64,000 nt of DNA from Pardosa pseudoannulata (Eukaryota > Arthropoda > Arachnida > Araneae > Lycosidae). Below the pieces are notes generated by a model, which was not told the origin of the DNA, did not search any database, and saw only the letters and a list, made by a program, of their open reading frames with translations. How positions within the stretch are numbered: position 1 is the first letter of the stretch; each line of letters opens with the position of its first letter. The translations under genes and the position numbers were made by a program. The stretch is taken from the NCBI GenBank assembly GCA_032207245.1, contig CM063505.1:169433890-169497889 (forward strand). Direction: 5' to 3'. Positions 12,372-23,993 of this stretch are shown here, in pieces.

Positions 12372-12513
12372 TATTTATACAAATCAAAAAGTGGTTTCAT
12401 TCGGGAAATTTTTGGAAATGCCGAAAGATATCTTAACGTTGTGAATATTACGATTAAATGATAGGAAAGAAAAACCAATTTTTATCTCTTTAATTTGCGT
12501 ATGTTTTTTATCT
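12372..12513 (-). promoter_or_regulatory. Promoter of copy 3
   Basis: TATAAATA at 12372-12379, kB-like GGGAAATTTT (plus strand) at 12403-12412, and GATA motifs (plus-strand TTATCT) at 12482-12487 and 12508-12513. Confidence 0.5.
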
Positions 12514-12519
12514 CTCAGG

Positions 12520-15500
12520 AAAACATGAATGAAATGGTTAACCTATGGGAAAAATGTATTGATATTTAGGTATCACTCATCCTCTTTTGTTAAAATAAGG
12601 AAAAAACGTATTGCGCATATGGGGCTTTTTTAAATGTATCAATGAAAATTGTTGAAAAATTATTCTATACTTAATGTGTAATCTTTTAAATATATTTTTA
12701 ATAAATCTGGCGTATGTTTAAATTTATAAGACTATATTGTGCAAAAAAATAAAAGAAAACGGTTTGTTTTAGCACACTCTTAACCATTCTTTACTTTTGC
12801 ATTTTGCAAATAGGTGGTGTTCGAATAACTTATAACTTATAATGGGGACGGTGGTTCTAAAATATCGGGAATCTCTGATGTAATCTATACCGAATATATT
12901 TCCATTTAAATGTTATCATCCTCATTTAAAAGGGTCTTATATTTAAATAAGGAGTCAGAGGACTCAAGAACTTGTTCAAGAATTTTGATTTTTGAATTTT
13001 TTATATTAAACTACTTTTGTTTCTATTCATTTTGGTACCATTCTTTATTCAAATTTCCAAACAGAACTCGAGTAATGATTAAATGTATAGTTACTATTAC
13101 ACAGTTAAAGAGAAGCAGTTTTATCTTTAGTTGCATTTTTCTCATTTTCTAAAATCTTACTCTTGCGCGCATTGTATTTCTAAATTGCTTTATGAAATAT
13201 TTTGATGAAGTATGGTAGATATATTCAGTTTGTTATTTAGAATAACATATATCACAAATTAATTGGCAAATTAAATAACTGTATTTTATATTTACATATA
13301 CTTTTAAAAAAATATAACTTTTTAAAAATTATTTTAATCATTGTCAATAAAAAAGCATTAATATTGTTATAATGATTCGGTTTGACGTATAAGTTGAAGA
13401 TATTCTTTTCGCATAACATACTCTTTTTCGTAAGAAGTAGAATATTCTTTCTGGAACTAACATCATTATTAGAATCCTGCGCTTAAGTTTAAGTAAAATT
13501 CTAATTTTAAAATATGAATGAAACTTTTAAATATGTTTGGTTTTAAATTTAACTTCTCTAATCTGAAAAAATATCATTTGATTTAAAGCAATTATTCGTA
13601 AAAATTTCATGATAATTTTAAGAGTATGTGAGGAGAAAAAAATATTTTCACACTTAAGCCTTGCTATATGAGCTCAAATAGCATATAAAAATTAATGTGA
13701 ATTTGGGTGCAAAATAATACAATTAAATCATCTGTCAGGAAAAAACAAAATTACTTTCCGAACATACCAATAGATAACAACCAATAAAACATAAATAAAT
13801 AACTTTTATAATAATATAAATAATTAGTTTTTGTTCATTCGTTGCTGTTTTATTTTTGTGTTGCAGTAGATATATTATACATATTTGTATTTAATTGCAC
13901 TTGTAGATGCGTTTGTTGCAATTGATATATTGGTTAATAATTGGTCATATATTCGTTTTGGCAAATGCATCATTACTAATTTATGCTAGTGGCTTCCCTA
14001 AGAGCAGTCAGTCTGAGTAATTAAGTTTCTTAAAATAAAAGCTATATTTATTCCAAAATCTAAGTTAGTTTTTTGCTTACATGGGATATAAACAATATAA
14101 TTTTTTTTATAGAAAATGAATAAAGCATATTATTTAAATATTTTGCTCTTCATAACCCTAAATATAAACTAAAAAAGAAAAGGACTCCAGTTGATGATAT
14201 TTGTTGATTAATCCATAAACTCCACTAAAGTAACTAGGTTAGGAGTAAGAAAAATTAAATGAACAGAGGTACCTATAAAACTATACATATTAATAAAATG
14301 GAATAAATAAAATGTTAATTAAATTTAATTTGTTTAATCTGTTACTGTTGTCAACAAAATATATTGCAATGTGAAAAAAGAAATTAAATTAAAAACAAAG
14401 AAATATACTTATTAAAACTTTAATAATAAAACTAATCCTTGTACAGAAACATTAAAATTTATATTAATAATAAGTACATTTTAAACTCTGTCACATGAGT
14501 TAAGAAGTTTTAAATTAAGAAGTTAAGAATTAAGAAGTTTTTTATCTGGACAAATTTTCCTAAACAGAACAAATAATCAATTTTTTTTCGGAAATTGAAG
14601 CACATTTTTGACTATTTAAAAAATTACCCTAAAAGAATGTTCCGTGTGAATATAGTTGCACCTTTTTCGTAAGGAAAAAAAAAACTAACTTAAGGATTTT
14701 TTTTTATAAAACAGCAAATACGGCATCCTAAAGACCCCCCCCCTCGTAATCTAATAGTTCAAACTTGCTGGCTTAAATTTATAGCCAAAAGTGATTAAGG
14801 CCCGAGAAAACTCTAAGGGGGCTTTGAAATCTAAATTGAAGGGTAAAAAAATTCCGCCTTTTCCCTTTCTCCTTTTTAACCCCTTATCTAAACTGATCAC
14901 TGGGACTACAGTTCACACACTCACGGAAGTGGTCTAACCAGTTTTAACTTTTTAGTTCCTTAGTAGCCAATTTAGGAAATCCCGAACAAAAAGAAAAAGC
15001 ATTCTATCGAAGACAGAGATTTAAAAAGATTTCGACCTAGATTTTTTACCCAGCTGTTTACGCAGATTTTAACTTAATTCTACTGTTAGCTGTAGTTCTA
15101 CTGAAACTGAAGCACACTTTGGACTATTCAAAAAATTACCCGAAAAGTATGTCTTGTGTAAATATACATGAACTTTTTTCATAAGGGAAAATAAACTAAT
15201 GTAAGGATATTTTATAAAACAACAAAGATAGCCTCTTAAGGAAGACTCCCTGTAATCTAAATAATGTAAGTTCTCCAGTCGTAATTAAATTTGCAGTACA
15301 ACTCAGAAGAATATTAAATTTTTATTAAATACATAAAACTTTTTTTTTTAAATGACTCATGAACATATATATTTATGCAGTACTTAAATGCATAATTTGA
15401 ATGTTTTAATATTTTTTAATCATGTAAAGTTTCAAATTTCTATGAAACATTGCAGTGCCCTTCCACTGATAACAGGTTTTTGAAAAAGGGGAATCCTGTG

Positions 15501-15890
15501 AGATTTTATTCCTTGAGGTAAAAATTATGTATTCATTTTAAGAACTTTAAATATCTTTCTAAAATTTATTATTCTAAATCTTCTACACGGGAATAAACAA
15601 CTTTTTTTAGTCTTGTATTTGAATTTGTAATTTTCTTAGACGTTTTCTACTATTCCGTACCATAAAACGTTAAAATGAATATTGAAAAACCTATTCTAAG
15701 ACTATGCTATGCATAATAATGCAAGTTTGGGAACAATACATGATATTTAAGAGAATAATATCTTTTGAAACATATGAGAATCAGAATATTTTTTAACGTT
15801 ATTTGAAAAGTAAAATTTAATGCCAATGAATTTCATATATGATACCAAAAGCCTGTATCATGTGTTATTAAATTAACATAAAATAAAAAA
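12520..15890. other. Spacer 3 of the tandem array
   Basis: No gene is seen. It is homologous to spacers 1 and 2 but more diverged and shortened. At 13,640-13,771 it carries the right end of a mariner element. Near 15,100-15,250 a second copy of the block GACTATT-AAAAATTACC and AAGGAAGACTCCCTGTAATC suggests a local rearrangement. Confidence 0.55.
13640..13771 (-). mobile_element. Mariner right end (5' deleted)
   Basis: From TTTTCACACTTAAGCC to the inverted end AAAATTACTTTCCGAACATA this matches 17,157-17,287 of the fuller mariner. It is followed by the same spacer sequence (TAGATAACA-CCAATAAAACATAAATAAATAAC). The left TIR and transposase part are gone, joined to spacer sequence ending GAGGAGAAAAAAATA. 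It is the same insertion as at 16780, inherited by duplication and then trimmed. Confidence 0.7.
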
Positions 15891-15916
15891 ATCAAATAGC
15901 GTCGTTTAATAAAATT

Positions 15917-15967
15917 TTTATTACAATAATTGTTATATGGAACCTTTCAATAAATAAATAAATAAAT
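15917..15967 (-). promoter_or_regulatory. 3' UTR AU-rich element and poly(A) signal of copy 4
   Basis: Four overlapping AUUUA pentamers (plus-strand 15949-15967) and AATAAA (plus-strand TTTATT 15917-15922). Confidence 0.58.
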
Positions 15968-16084
15968 CCATTAAAAATAATAATTCAGATAAAAAAATGA
16001 TGTATGACAATATACATGTTGTGTTGATGAACGTACATTAATGTTATCACAATGTAGAAAAGAGTTCCTTTTATAAAATATTTT

Positions 16085-16642
16085 TCATTTAATACCTTTC
16101 ATGGGTAAAACACTAGAATTCTTTACTGCAACTAACAGAGGATTATTACTTCTAACACAAGCCACACTTATGGTCTTCCATTCAGTTGTATAGAACGACG
16201 TTGAATTGTTATTTTCATATTTCATTAACAGAGGAATATTATATCTAACCTCTTCGCATTTCAATTTTGGTTGGTTCCTCCTCAGTATAGGAGCATATCT
16301 CCAAGAATTTTCACATTCCATATTTGGTAACACTTGAGGAATTCTGTCTATCTGAATATCAAACTGGCATCTACTTTTGCAGGCTACATCTCCTGCCAGT
16401 CCAATTTCAATGTCAGTAAAACACATACTTGACTCCTTTGTATTATGTACATACACCCATGGTAAGTCTGTTGATTTCCTACTGTTGTCAATTACTTCTT
16501 GTAATCCGAAAGATTTAACAGATGTACTATGGACTTTGCGCTGTGAGTCCTGGATGGACTGTTTAGTTAAATGTGTTGGAAACGCAAAGGCACAAAGTGC
16601 CGACCACAAGAAAACCTCCAAAAAAGTAGCTAATATAGCCAT
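16085..16642 (-). CDS. IL-17-like secreted cytokine, copy 4 (intact, odd cysteine)
   Basis: A 185-aa ORF with a signal peptide (MAILATF..CAFA). The spacer is three residues shorter than in sister copies (QDSQRKVHS). The usual five cysteines are at 74, 88, 110, 129 and 162. The otherwise conserved Trp in C-K-S-R-W is replaced by Cys (C92), giving six mature cysteines. DRIPQVLP and VACVR are kept. Sequons occur at NNST (near 147) and in the tail (NSS). The TATA box remains, but the kB-like and GATA block found in the other copies is missing because the upstream flank is deleted down to a mariner. The frame is open, so it may be functional, newly specialised, or freshly decaying. Confidence 0.72.
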   Translation of the reverse strand: MAILATFLEVFLWSALCAFAFPTHLTKQSIQDSQRKVHSTSVKSFGLQEVIDNSRKSTDLPWVYVHNTKESSMCFTDIEIGLAGDVACKSRCQFDIQIDRIPQVLPNMECENSWRYAPILRRNQPKLKCEEVRYNIPLLMKYENNNSTSFYTTEWKTISVACVRSNNPLLVAVKNSSVLPMKGIK

Positions 16643-16720
16643 TTCTGTGAGGCAGGATGAACAGTAGTTACAATGATTTCGATCTGCAAATCACGTGTGA
16701 GTAGCTACTCTAGTTTACTG

Positions 16721-16728
16721 TATTTATA
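16721..16728 (-). promoter_or_regulatory. TATA box of copy 4 (upstream module deleted)
   Basis: Gene-strand TATAAATA 79 bp before the ATG. The sequence that follows upstream (AGAACGTGGTATTTCAGTATA) already belongs to the distal spacer. The kB-like and GATA sites seen in other copies are absent. Confidence 0.6.
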
Positions 16729-16779
16729 CAAATTAGAACGTGGTATTTCAGTATATAATATGAATATTTCAGGGTTGTA

Positions 16780-17287
16780 TTGGGTTGTTCCGAAAGTAAT
16801 TTCGTTTTCTTTTTGTGGAAATGAAAGACAGTTTTCGTATAATAAACAAAAACATTATTAAATTATATATTGTCCGTTCTGGTCCAGCACCTTTTACCAT
16901 CCACCGGCCTTCCCGAACGTGGTGCATCAGTCGACATCAAAATTCCCTTATCGAAATTTAGCGGACCAGTTCTGGCACTGACGTACTGTCAACACACCTT
17001 CTCTATACACATCGGTCAATTTCTTTCTGGCTTGAACAAAATTTTTACCCTTTCTGTGAGAAAAGAGTAAGATATGTCGAAAATGCTGCTTATCGCTCTC
17101 CATATTTAAAAGGGCAGCAACCAAAAACTACTCCGTACAATTAATTGGAATTTTTCACACTTAAGCCTTGCTATATGACCTCTCAAAGCATATAAAAATT
17201 ATACTGCTTAATTGTGAATTTGGGTGCAAAAAAATACAATTAAATCCTCTGTCGGGAAAAAACGAAATTACTTTCCTAACAACCCAA
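16780..17287 (-). mobile_element. Mariner-family element, internally deleted
   Basis: It is 508 bp, flanked by TA on both sides. Inverted ends: TTGGGTTGTTCCGAAAGTAA on the left, and the complement of the same motif on the right (ACTTTCCTAACAACCCAA). On the minus strand, from an ATG near 17,103, it encodes a decayed transposase N-terminus (VYREGVLTVRQCQNW, AKFR, GNFDV) with stops. Empty sites in spacers 1 and 2 (TTTGTAGATAATAACC near 3,850; TTTGTAAATAATAGCC near 8,836) confirm the TA target duplication. It cannot move by itself. Confidence 0.85.
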
Positions 17288-17289
17288 TA

Positions 17290-20100
17290 GATAACAGCCA
17301 ATAAAACATAAATAAATAACCTTTATAATAATATAAATAATTCATTTTTATTCATTCGTTGCTGTTTTAGTTTTGTGTTGCAGTAGTTATATGATACGTA
17401 TTTGTATTTAATTGCACTTGTAGATGCGTTTGTTGCAATTGATATATTGGTTAATAATTGGTCATATATTCGTTTTCGCAAATGCATCATTACTAATTTA
17501 TGCTAGTGGCTTCCCTACGAACAGTCAGTCTGAGTAATTATGATTCTTACAATAAAGGCTATATTTATTCCAAAATCTAAGTTAGTTTTTTCCTTACATG
17601 GAATATAAACAATATACAAAGTGAAACACATTTTTTATAGAAAAAGAATAAAGCATATTATATAAATATTATGCTCTTCATAAACCTAAATATAAGCTAA
17701 AAGAAAAAAGTTGATGATATTTGTGGATTAATCCATGAACTCCACTAAAGTAACTATGTTAGGAGCAAGAAAAATTAAATGAACAGAGGTACCTATAAAT
17801 ATACATATTAATAAAGTGGAATAAATAAAATGTTAAATAAATTTAATTTTGTATATTCTGTTACTATTCTCAGTAAAATATATTGTAATGTGAAAAAAAC
17901 GGAAAAATGAAATAAAAACAAAGAAATTTACTTATCAAAAATATAATAATAAAACTAACCCTGGTACAGAAATATTAAAATTTATATTAATAAGAAGAAC
18001 ATTTAAAACGCTGTAACATGAATTAAGTAACTTAAAATTCTTATTTTTTTATCTTGACAAATTCTCATATAAACATCAAATAATCAGAATTTTTTTTACA
18101 GAAATTGAAGTATACTTTTGACTAATTAAAAAAAATTCCTGAAAAGAATGTCCTGTGTAAATATAGATGTACCTTTTTTCATATGAAAAAATAAACTAAT
18201 GTAAGGATATTTTATAAAACAATAAAGATGGTCTCCTAAGGAAGACTCCCTGTAATGTAATAATTCAAACATGCTGGCGTAAATTTATAGCCCGAAGCCA
18301 TTGAGGATCGCAGGGGTTTTGGTTTGGTTTGGAGTGCTACGGTCTACTTTTTGCAACGCGAGGGATAATGAAACTGGGACCTACAGCTTAAAGCCGATTC
18401 TGTACGGCTACGAACATCCATGCCCTTGTGGAATTCGAACCCACGAACTCCGGTACCGAATGCCAGCACCCTGACCAATCGGCCAATTTGGCCTCAAGGG
18501 ATTTGAAATCTAAAGTTAAGGGTAAAAAAAATTCCGCTTTTCTTCTTTCCCCTTTTTAACTCCTTATCTCCACTGATCACTGGGGCTACAGTTCACATAC
18601 TCAGCAAAGGGGTTAAACCAGTTAAAACTTTTTAGTGACATAGTGGCCAATTTAGGAAATCGCGAACAAAAAGGAAAATCAAGCTATTGAAGACAGATTT
18701 TTAGACACATTTCGACCTAGAATTTTAACCCATCTGTTTACGCAGATTTTTACTTATTTCTACTGTTAGCTGATCTCTCAGTTTTGTTGTGTCCAAATAA
18801 TGAAGTGGAAACCCTACGATGCTCTGGTAATAAAGGTATTTCGTGAATAAGATGGTGTCTGGTTCTGGCCATGAATGTAATCGTCCGTCGTAGACCGTGT
18901 CTTATTACACATACACAAATATGTACAGGAAAGCCATGTTTTGATATTAACTATAAAATTCGAGGTTGTATTTCCATAGTCCGTTGCCTAGTATTTCATG
19001 TGTCAACATGTAATAATTAATTTTGCAATACATTTTCCACTTCTAGCATCTAGGTAACCTCACTGACCATAACATAAGTTACATCATATTAAAAAAGCTA
19101 TGTCGAAACACAATGCCAATACAAAACATCCAGTTTCAATGAAATGAGAATGAAATGCTGACATCAACAATGTACTACAAGAGTATAATAAGATACAACT
19201 TATGCCGAGATTTACAAAAGAACCTATCCATCCGCTTGGAGACATTAGAAAAGATGGCAATACTCATGATTAAGGTAACCAAGTGTTGACTCTAACGTAT
19301 TGTTAAGGAATTATGAATTTCAGATTTGCCAGAAAATTCTACGTTCGTAATTAAGGCACATTTGAAGTACTTGCTAGATGTTGAGAAACTTAAAGAAAAA
19401 ATTACATAAAAGAATTAATCGAAAGTAAATTTGAAATTCATTTTTTTTAAATAGTAAAGTATTTGTACAAATATAAATTGTAAAGTAAAAATTCCCCAGT
19501 CTTAATTAAATTTGAAGTACAACTCAGATGATGCTGAAATTTTTATTAAATACATATAACTTTTTTGTTTGAAAAACCTTATGAACATAAAAATTATTGC
19601 AGTATTTCTACATCCGTTAATTAAATGCATAATTTGAGATTTTTAATGTTTTTAAATCATGGAAAGTTCAAAATTTCTATGAAACATTGCTGTGCATTTC
19701 CATTGATTATAGGTTTGTAAAAAAGGGGACTCCTGTGAGATTTTATTCCTTGAGGTAGAAATTATTTATTCCTTTTAAGAACTTTAAATATCTTTCTAAA
19801 ATTTATTATTCTAAATCTTCTATACAGGGATAAACAACTTTTTTTAGTTTTGTATGTCAATTTATAATTTTCTTACATGTTTTCTATTCCATACTATAAA
19901 ATGTTAAAACGAATGTTGAAAAACCTATTCTAAGACTATGCTATGCATAATAATGCATGTTTGTGAACAATATATGATATTTAAGAGAATAATATCTTTT
20001 AAAACATATGAGAATCACAATATTTTTCAATGTTGTTTGAAATGTAAGATTTATTTCCAATGAACTTCATTTATGATACCAAAAGTCTGTATCATGTATT
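17290..20100. other. Spacer 4 of the tandem array
   Basis: No gene is seen. It is collinear with 13,772 onward in spacer 3 and with spacers 1 and 2 (landmarks: TTATGCTAGTGGCTTCCCTA near 17,500; CTCACTGACCAT near 19,057). It contains the SINE at 18317-18494. Confidence 0.55.
18317..18494 (-). mobile_element. tRNA-derived SINE (family A)
   Basis: On the minus strand: a TGGCCGATTGG head, a B-box-like CGTGGGTTCGAATTCCAC, a body with GGCTTTAAGC, and a tail CCAAACCAAACCAAAACC. The imperfect target duplication is CAGGGG (18311-18316) and CAAGGG (18495-18500). The uninterrupted site is visible in spacer 1 near 4,905 (TTTCAGGGGTTTATAAAT). Confidence 0.8.
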
Positions 20101-20151
20101 ATTAAATTAACATAAAATAAAATAAATCAAATAGCGTCTTTTAATAAAATG

Positions 20152-20199
20152 TTTATTACAATAATTGTTTGCATAGAAGTTTTCAATAAATAAATAAAT
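20152..20199 (-). promoter_or_regulatory. 3' UTR AU-rich element and poly(A) signal of copy 5
   Basis: Three overlapping AUUUA pentamers (plus-strand 20185-20199), one fewer than in most copies, then AATAAA (plus-strand TTTATT 20152-20157). Confidence 0.55.
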
Positions 20200-20315
20200 C
20201 CATTAAAAATAATATTTCAGATAAAAAATGATGTATGACAATATACAGGTGGTGATGATGAAAGTACATTAATGTTATCACAAAGTATTAAAGAGTTCCT
20301 TTTATAGAATATTTT

Positions 20316-20882
20316 TCATTTAATACCTTTCATGGGTAAAATTCCAGAATTCTTTACTGCAACTAACAGTGGATTATTACTTCTAACACAAGCCACGCTT
20401 ATGGTCTTCCATTCAGTTCTATAGAACGACGTCAAGTTGTCATTGTCATATTTCATTAACACAGGAATATTATATCTAACCTCTTCGCATTTCACTTTTG
20501 GTTGGTTCCTCCTGAGGATGGGAATATTTCTCCAAAAATTTTCACATTTGATGTTTTGTAGCACTTGAGGAATTCTGTCCATCTGAATATCAAACTGCCA
20601 TCTACTTTTGCATGCTTCATCTCCGGCCTGTCCAGTTTCAATGTCAGTAAAACACATACTTGACTCCTTTTTATTTTGTATATTCACCCATGGTAAGTTG
20701 GTTGATTTCCTGCTGTTGTCAATTACTTCTTTTAATCCGAAAGATTCCACACCTGTACTATGGACTTTGAGCTGTGATTTTCGGAAATCCTGGATGGACT
20801 GTTCAGTTAAATGTGTTGGAACGGCAAAGGCACAAAGTGTCGACCAGAATAAAACCTGAACAAAGGTTGCTAATATACCCAT
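20316..20882 (-). CDS. IL-17-like secreted cytokine, copy 5 (intact)
   Basis: A 188-aa ORF, gap-free against copies 1 and 3. The signal peptide ends CAFA, now followed by VPTHL. Five mature cysteines are at 77, 91, 113, 132 and 165, with W95, the NLT sequon and W158 kept. Private changes cluster in the region before C113: DIQMDRIPQVLQNIKCENF instead of the usual QID, LPNM and NSW. In IL-17 proteins this loop lies near the receptor-contact face, so the changes may be functional; that is inference. The promoter has TATA and GATA motifs, but the kB-like block is degraded to TTGGAACTTT. Confidence 0.76.
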   Translation of the reverse strand: MGILATFVQVLFWSTLCAFAVPTHLTEQSIQDFRKSQLKVHSTGVESFGLKEVIDNSRKSTNLPWVNIQNKKESSMCFTDIETGQAGDEACKSRWQFDIQMDRIPQVLQNIKCENFWRNIPILRRNQPKVKCEEVRYNIPVLMKYDNDNLTSFYRTEWKTISVACVRSNNPLLVAVKNSGILPMKGIK

Positions 20883-20960
20883 TTCGATGAGAAACGTTGA
20901 TCAGTAGCTACAATGATTTCAATCTGCAAACCAAGTGTGAGTAGTCGCTCTAGTTTACTG

Positions 20961-21114
20961 TATTTATACAAATCAAAAAGTTTAATCTTGGAACTTTAGG
21001 TAATTCCGAAATATATCTTAACGTTGTGAGTATTACAATTGAACGGTATGATACGAAATGATAGGAAAGAAAAACCAAATTTTATCTCTTTATTTTGATT
21101 ATATTTTTTTATCT
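20961..21114 (-). promoter_or_regulatory. Promoter of copy 5 (kB-like block degraded)
   Basis: TATAAATA at 20961-20968. The place of the kB-like site reads TTGGAACTTTAGG. GATA motifs (plus-strand TTATCT) remain at 21082-21087 and 21109-21114. Confidence 0.45.
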
Positions 21115-21369
21115 CTCAGCATAACATGAATGAAATGGTTAACTTGTGGGGAAAATGTACTGATAATTAGGCTTCACTCACCGTCTTTCGGTAAAATAGG
21201 GAAAAAACGGATTGCGTATATGGGGCTTTTTTAAATGTATCAATGAAAATTTTTTAAACAATTGTCCTATACTCAATGTCTAATCTTTGGAATACATTTT
21301 AATAAATCTGACTAAGATTCCATTTGTCAGAATATATTAGGCAAACAAATAAAAGAAAATGATTTTATA

Positions 21370-22866
21370 CTTTCTGGCAGTAGTTAAAATATGTTTTTTT
21401 GTTAAAAACAGAAAGATATGATCTGCATTCAAACAGTATTCAGCTGAAGGTTTGGGTTTTTGGCAGGAAAGGGCATCAAAAACTGGTTTGAACTGTCAAA
21501 ATCTTACGAATAATATCAAATTTTAGATATCACATTACCTTTAAAGGGAGAAATTTATTTTCAAGCAAATATAAATGGTAATTTAATATTTAAATTAATT
21601 TTCAGTTTTAAAATGTATATTCATTAATTAGAACAATTACATTAAAAAAACTCATCTGGAAAATCTTATATTTTTTATACTTGAGTTACTATAATTATAT
21701 TACTTAAATTTATAGTAAATAATTTTTTCATAAAATTAGTACAGGAACTATGTTAAAGATCACTATTCAAATTTAAATTAACTAAGGGAATTTCCATTAT
21801 AAAACTTTTTTTACTGTTGATAAAGCATCAATTTTTAAATATTTACTTTTATGGTTTGAGATTCTTCTTGAAAAACAAATGGTTTATGATGATTTGTTAT
21901 GATGATGCAGATAAAATTGATAGATTAAAAAAATGTTTACCAGTGTATTTGGTATTGAAAAAAGGGAAATTTACAAACAAGAAAACAGCAAATTAGGTCA
22001 GTATTAGATAGATGTCAAAGTTGAATTCATTACAGGAGCTTAATTTTTTTTTTCCAAATGCATGTAATTTTACCCCACAAGGTACCACGAATTTGTAACG
22101 AGGTATTATATTAATGAAGAATGCATAAAAAAATCAGAAGGAAGTGTAGCCACTTTATGATGCTCTATAATATATTGTTGAATTTTTCTAGTAGAATGTA
22201 GCTAAATATTTAAGTGCTGCATGACATTCAGACTCTTTGTATGTTACTGATCTTTAAAAGCAGAAGAAACAAGAAAAATGAATAATTGAAGTAAAAAGTA
22301 GGAAAGGGCTATCAAATGAGATAAAAATGTTACAAGCATAAAATTCAAGTAAAAACAAATAGTTAGCTTAAATAGAATAATTTGAGAAGTTAAAATGTTT
22401 AGCGTTTGGTTTAATGTTGTAATTCTTTCTTATGTCTATCTGCAAAAGGGAAATAAAAAAAATCTTAGTTTAATAATAAATTAGTACATATATTTTGTTG
22501 GATTTTATTAATTGAAAAATTTATTAACTTTTTAATAAATAAAAGCATATATTAAGATAATTTAGATAAAGTAAAGAAAAGGAACAGTTTTTAATCTCAA
22601 AAGCTCCTCCAGAAAATTTTTAAGTATTTTTTTAGATGAACTTTATAAGTTTATTTAATTCAGTATTCAAATTTCTTTCTGAAAGTTAATTAAATTTATT
22701 TTTTAACTAAGTTGATATGCATTATATTATGTGTTATCCCAATTATCTCATCCCAATATTTGATGTGCTTTTAAAAGCTTCCAATTCATTTATGCTAAAA
22801 TGGCCATCGTTAAACTATTGAATTATATAAAAAGTTATATGTTCTTTATACATTTATAATACATAT
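21370..22866. other. Spacer segment unique to this unit
   Basis: This sequence has no counterpart in the other spacers. It begins soon after the shared block ending AAATAAAAGAAAATGATTT. There are no ORFs of note and no recognised element. It continues into the palindrome at 22867-23479, so the whole 2.1-kb piece may be one insertion. Confidence 0.4.
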
Positions 22867-23114
22867 GTATATTTGCTCTTAATAATAAGCTTGATTTATT
22901 TTTAACAATTTGCATTCGACAAGGACACTTAAGCGAAAATAACAGCTACAGTGATTTTAAAAGTAAATTTATGGAAGTATATATATAGTAAAGTAAATAT
23001 ATATTATTTTAGTAATAATCGGGATGCAAATTCAAATTTTCGGTTCTTTCCCAAGCGAAACAGTTAAAACTTTCTTGGTTTCCATTACAGTTCTTTTCAT
23101 GATACAAAACTAAT

Positions 23115-23198
<84 letters not shown>

Positions 23199-23479
23199 AA
23201 ATATACATGTGTTTATGGTTTGTATCATAAAGAAAACTGCAATGGAAGCTTGGAGAAATATTTAGTTTTTTTGCCTAGAAAAAATAAGAATATTGAAATG
23301 AGTTAGTACCCTGATTATTACTTTAATATAAATACCTTAATTTTTTATACATTGTTTTATACTTTCGTAAATTTACTTTTATTTTTAAAATCACCGTAGC
23401 AGTTATTTTTGCCTAAGTGTTCTAATAGACTGCAAATTATTCAAATTATATTAAGCTAATTTATCAAGAACAAATAAAC
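22867..23479. repeat. Long imperfect palindrome with microsatellite apex
   Basis: The left arm (22867-23113) and right arm (23199-23479) are inverted copies. GACACTTAAGCGAAAATAAC (about 22,924) pairs with the complement of the sequence near 23,400-23,420. AGTAATAATCGGG (about 23,012) pairs with 23,310-23,322. CCATTACAG-TTCTTTTCATG (about 23,082) pairs with 23,223-23,244. The apex is (AC)n 23114-23140, (AT)n 23141-23176 and (GT)n 23177-23198, which is itself self-complementary. It may be a foldback MITE, or DNA able to form a hairpin. Confidence 0.8.
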
Positions 23480-23499
23480 AACGTTTTGCAGGAGAATAG

Positions 23500-23785
23500 C
23501 ACGTCCTTTTACGATATAAAACATCTGAAATAGCACATCCTTTAGACATCTAAAAACATCTAAATCGCGTACCCTCCAAATCGAAATTGTCGCTCTTATA
23601 GACGTGCTATAGAGCGGCGCGTAGATTTCGTCGACGTCTTATGGATCTCAAGGAGAGCACACCTCGGAACTCCTATAGAGCTCCATACGACGCGACCTGG
23701 ATATTTTTCGACGTCTTATAGAGGAAGGAGTTTGTATGAGGTGAGGTATTATACACGTCTGATAGAGATCGATGTGTTGTTTGGG
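23500..23785. other. CpG-rich insertion that truncates copy 6
   Basis: This is markedly richer in G, C and CpG than the surroundings. A degenerate motif GACGTCTTATAGAG recurs (near 23,601, 23,633, 23,710 and 23,750). Where it begins, homology to the cytokine gene stops abruptly. I do not recognise it; it could be a TE fragment or a decayed minisatellite. Confidence 0.45.
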
Positions 23786-23921
23786 ATGTACTATGGACTT
23801 TGCGCTCTGAATTTTGGAATTCTTGGATGGACTGTTCAGTTAAATGTGTTGGAAAGGCAAAGATACAAAGTGTCAAGCAAGACAAAAGAACCACAAAATT
23901 TGCTAAAGTAGTCATTTCCAT
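23673..23921 (-). pseudogene. IL-17-like copy 6, truncated after the signal peptide
   Basis: The frame gives MEMTTLANF, a hydrophobic signal core, FPTHLTEQSIQEF and KVHSTS, all matching the family for about 45 residues. It then runs into unrelated sequence (QTTHRSLSDVYN..) for about 36 residues before a stop. The whole IL-17-like domain is missing. The upstream flank is normal, with TATA, kB-like and GATA sites, so the fragment could still be transcribed. Most likely it is a dead 5' fragment; a secreted short chimera is possible but unsupported. Confidence 0.7.
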
Positions 23922-23993
23922 AAGAAACGATGAGCGGTCGTTGCAATGATTTTGATCTGAAAAGCAAGTGAGAATAGATGTTCTTTTTTACAG

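Noticed and set aside
23114..23198. The apex microsatellite treated as an isolated repeat
   Set aside because: It is the centre of a larger inverted repeat, so it is reported with the palindrome.
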